NCBI GenBank assembly: GCA_030323885.1
Contig: CM059194.1
Coordinates: 12,324,963-12,388,962, forward strand
Direction: 5' to 3'
DNA length: 64,000 nucleotides
From: Branchipolynoe longqiensis
Taxonomy: Eukaryota; Annelida; Polychaeta; Phyllodocida; Polynoidae
Shown here: positions 63,838 to 64,000 of the stretch, piece by piece
How positions within the stretch are numbered: position 1 is the stretch's first letter
How the letters are laid out: every line of letters begins with the position of its first letter
Translations under genes and position numbers: made by a program
The notes under the pieces: generated by a model
What the model was told of the DNA's origin: nothing
Database searches by the model: none
What the model saw: the letters and a program-made list of their open reading frames with translations, nothing else

Positions 63838-64000
63838 GATAGCACACAGCCGTCGGGCCGACGTCGGCTATTGGTCTCACCGTCGCGATCGACTTTCCAC
63901 CGTCGGGCCGCCGTCGGGCCGCCGGTGGATTTCCGACGTTGGGTATCAATCCCTTTCCAATTTTGAGCCACCGTCGGCCCGACGGTGGTGTGCCGCCGCA
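63838..64000. repeat. GTCGGCC minisatellite, inverted copy
   Basis: Begins GATAGCACACAGCCGTCGGG and continues CGACGTCGGCTATTGGT, the reverse complement of the array end at about 5,990-6,060. It runs off the window edge. Confidence 0.8.

Overview
The window looks like a transposon-dense, gene-poor stretch of an animal genome, most likely a marine invertebrate and possibly a mollusc. The reasons are a tRNA-headed SINE of a kind I associate with molluscs, many DIRS-like tyrosine-recombinase (YR) retrotransposon copies, Ty3/gypsy, LINE and PIF/Harbinger remnants, and fragments of a Polinton/adintovirus-like DNA virus. No ordinary host gene, rRNA or tRNA gene was recognised. One assembly gap (N) lies at 28,760-29,258.

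Layout. 0-6.4 kb: DIRS remnants (minus), a SINE, the 3' end of a LINE, a dispersed 204-bp repeat in three tandem copies, a second DIRS gag remnant, a 226-bp tandem pair and a GTCGGCC-rich minisatellite. 6.4-13.1 kb: one nearly full-length but decayed DIRS element (plus), split by a 2.1-kb deletion-derivative gypsy element with matching 130-bp LTRs and 5-bp target duplications. 13.1-25.8 kb: tandem repeats, another DIRS element (minus), an AT-rich stretch, an unidentified gag-like gene, an inverted copy of the 204-bp repeat and a fold-back element.

25.8-29.3 kb and 40.4-50.7 kb (perhaps also 56.1-59.4 kb) hold the virus-like material. There are three partial copies of a protein-primed type B DNA polymerase N-terminus with C2H2 fingers, a start of its exonuclease domain, a small helical protein, two structural-protein-like genes and an F54H12.2-like capsid gene. 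Polymerase gene copy 1 appears to contain a short spliceosomal intron. All copies are broken.

29.3-40.2 kb holds LINE and retroelement scraps, then five DIRS pieces packed against each other. 50.7-55.4 kb is a three-level nest: a Harbinger element inside the capsid gene, and a DIRS element inside the Harbinger transposase. 55.4-59.4 kb has TTCA-type microsatellites and a possible two-exon gene with its own TATA box. 59.4-62.6 kb is a LINE (minus) that lost its catalytic reverse-transcriptase motif. 62.7-64 kb is unassigned DNA ending in the GTCGGCC minisatellite.

The two most interesting observations are the virus-like gene set and a short dyad, AATGCAAGCATT, or recognisable variants of it, at several DIRS boundaries where one element abuts another or abuts the virus-like polymerase gene. 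The dyad looks like the recombination site of these recombinase-bearing elements. All assignments rest on reading motifs by eye; no database search was run.
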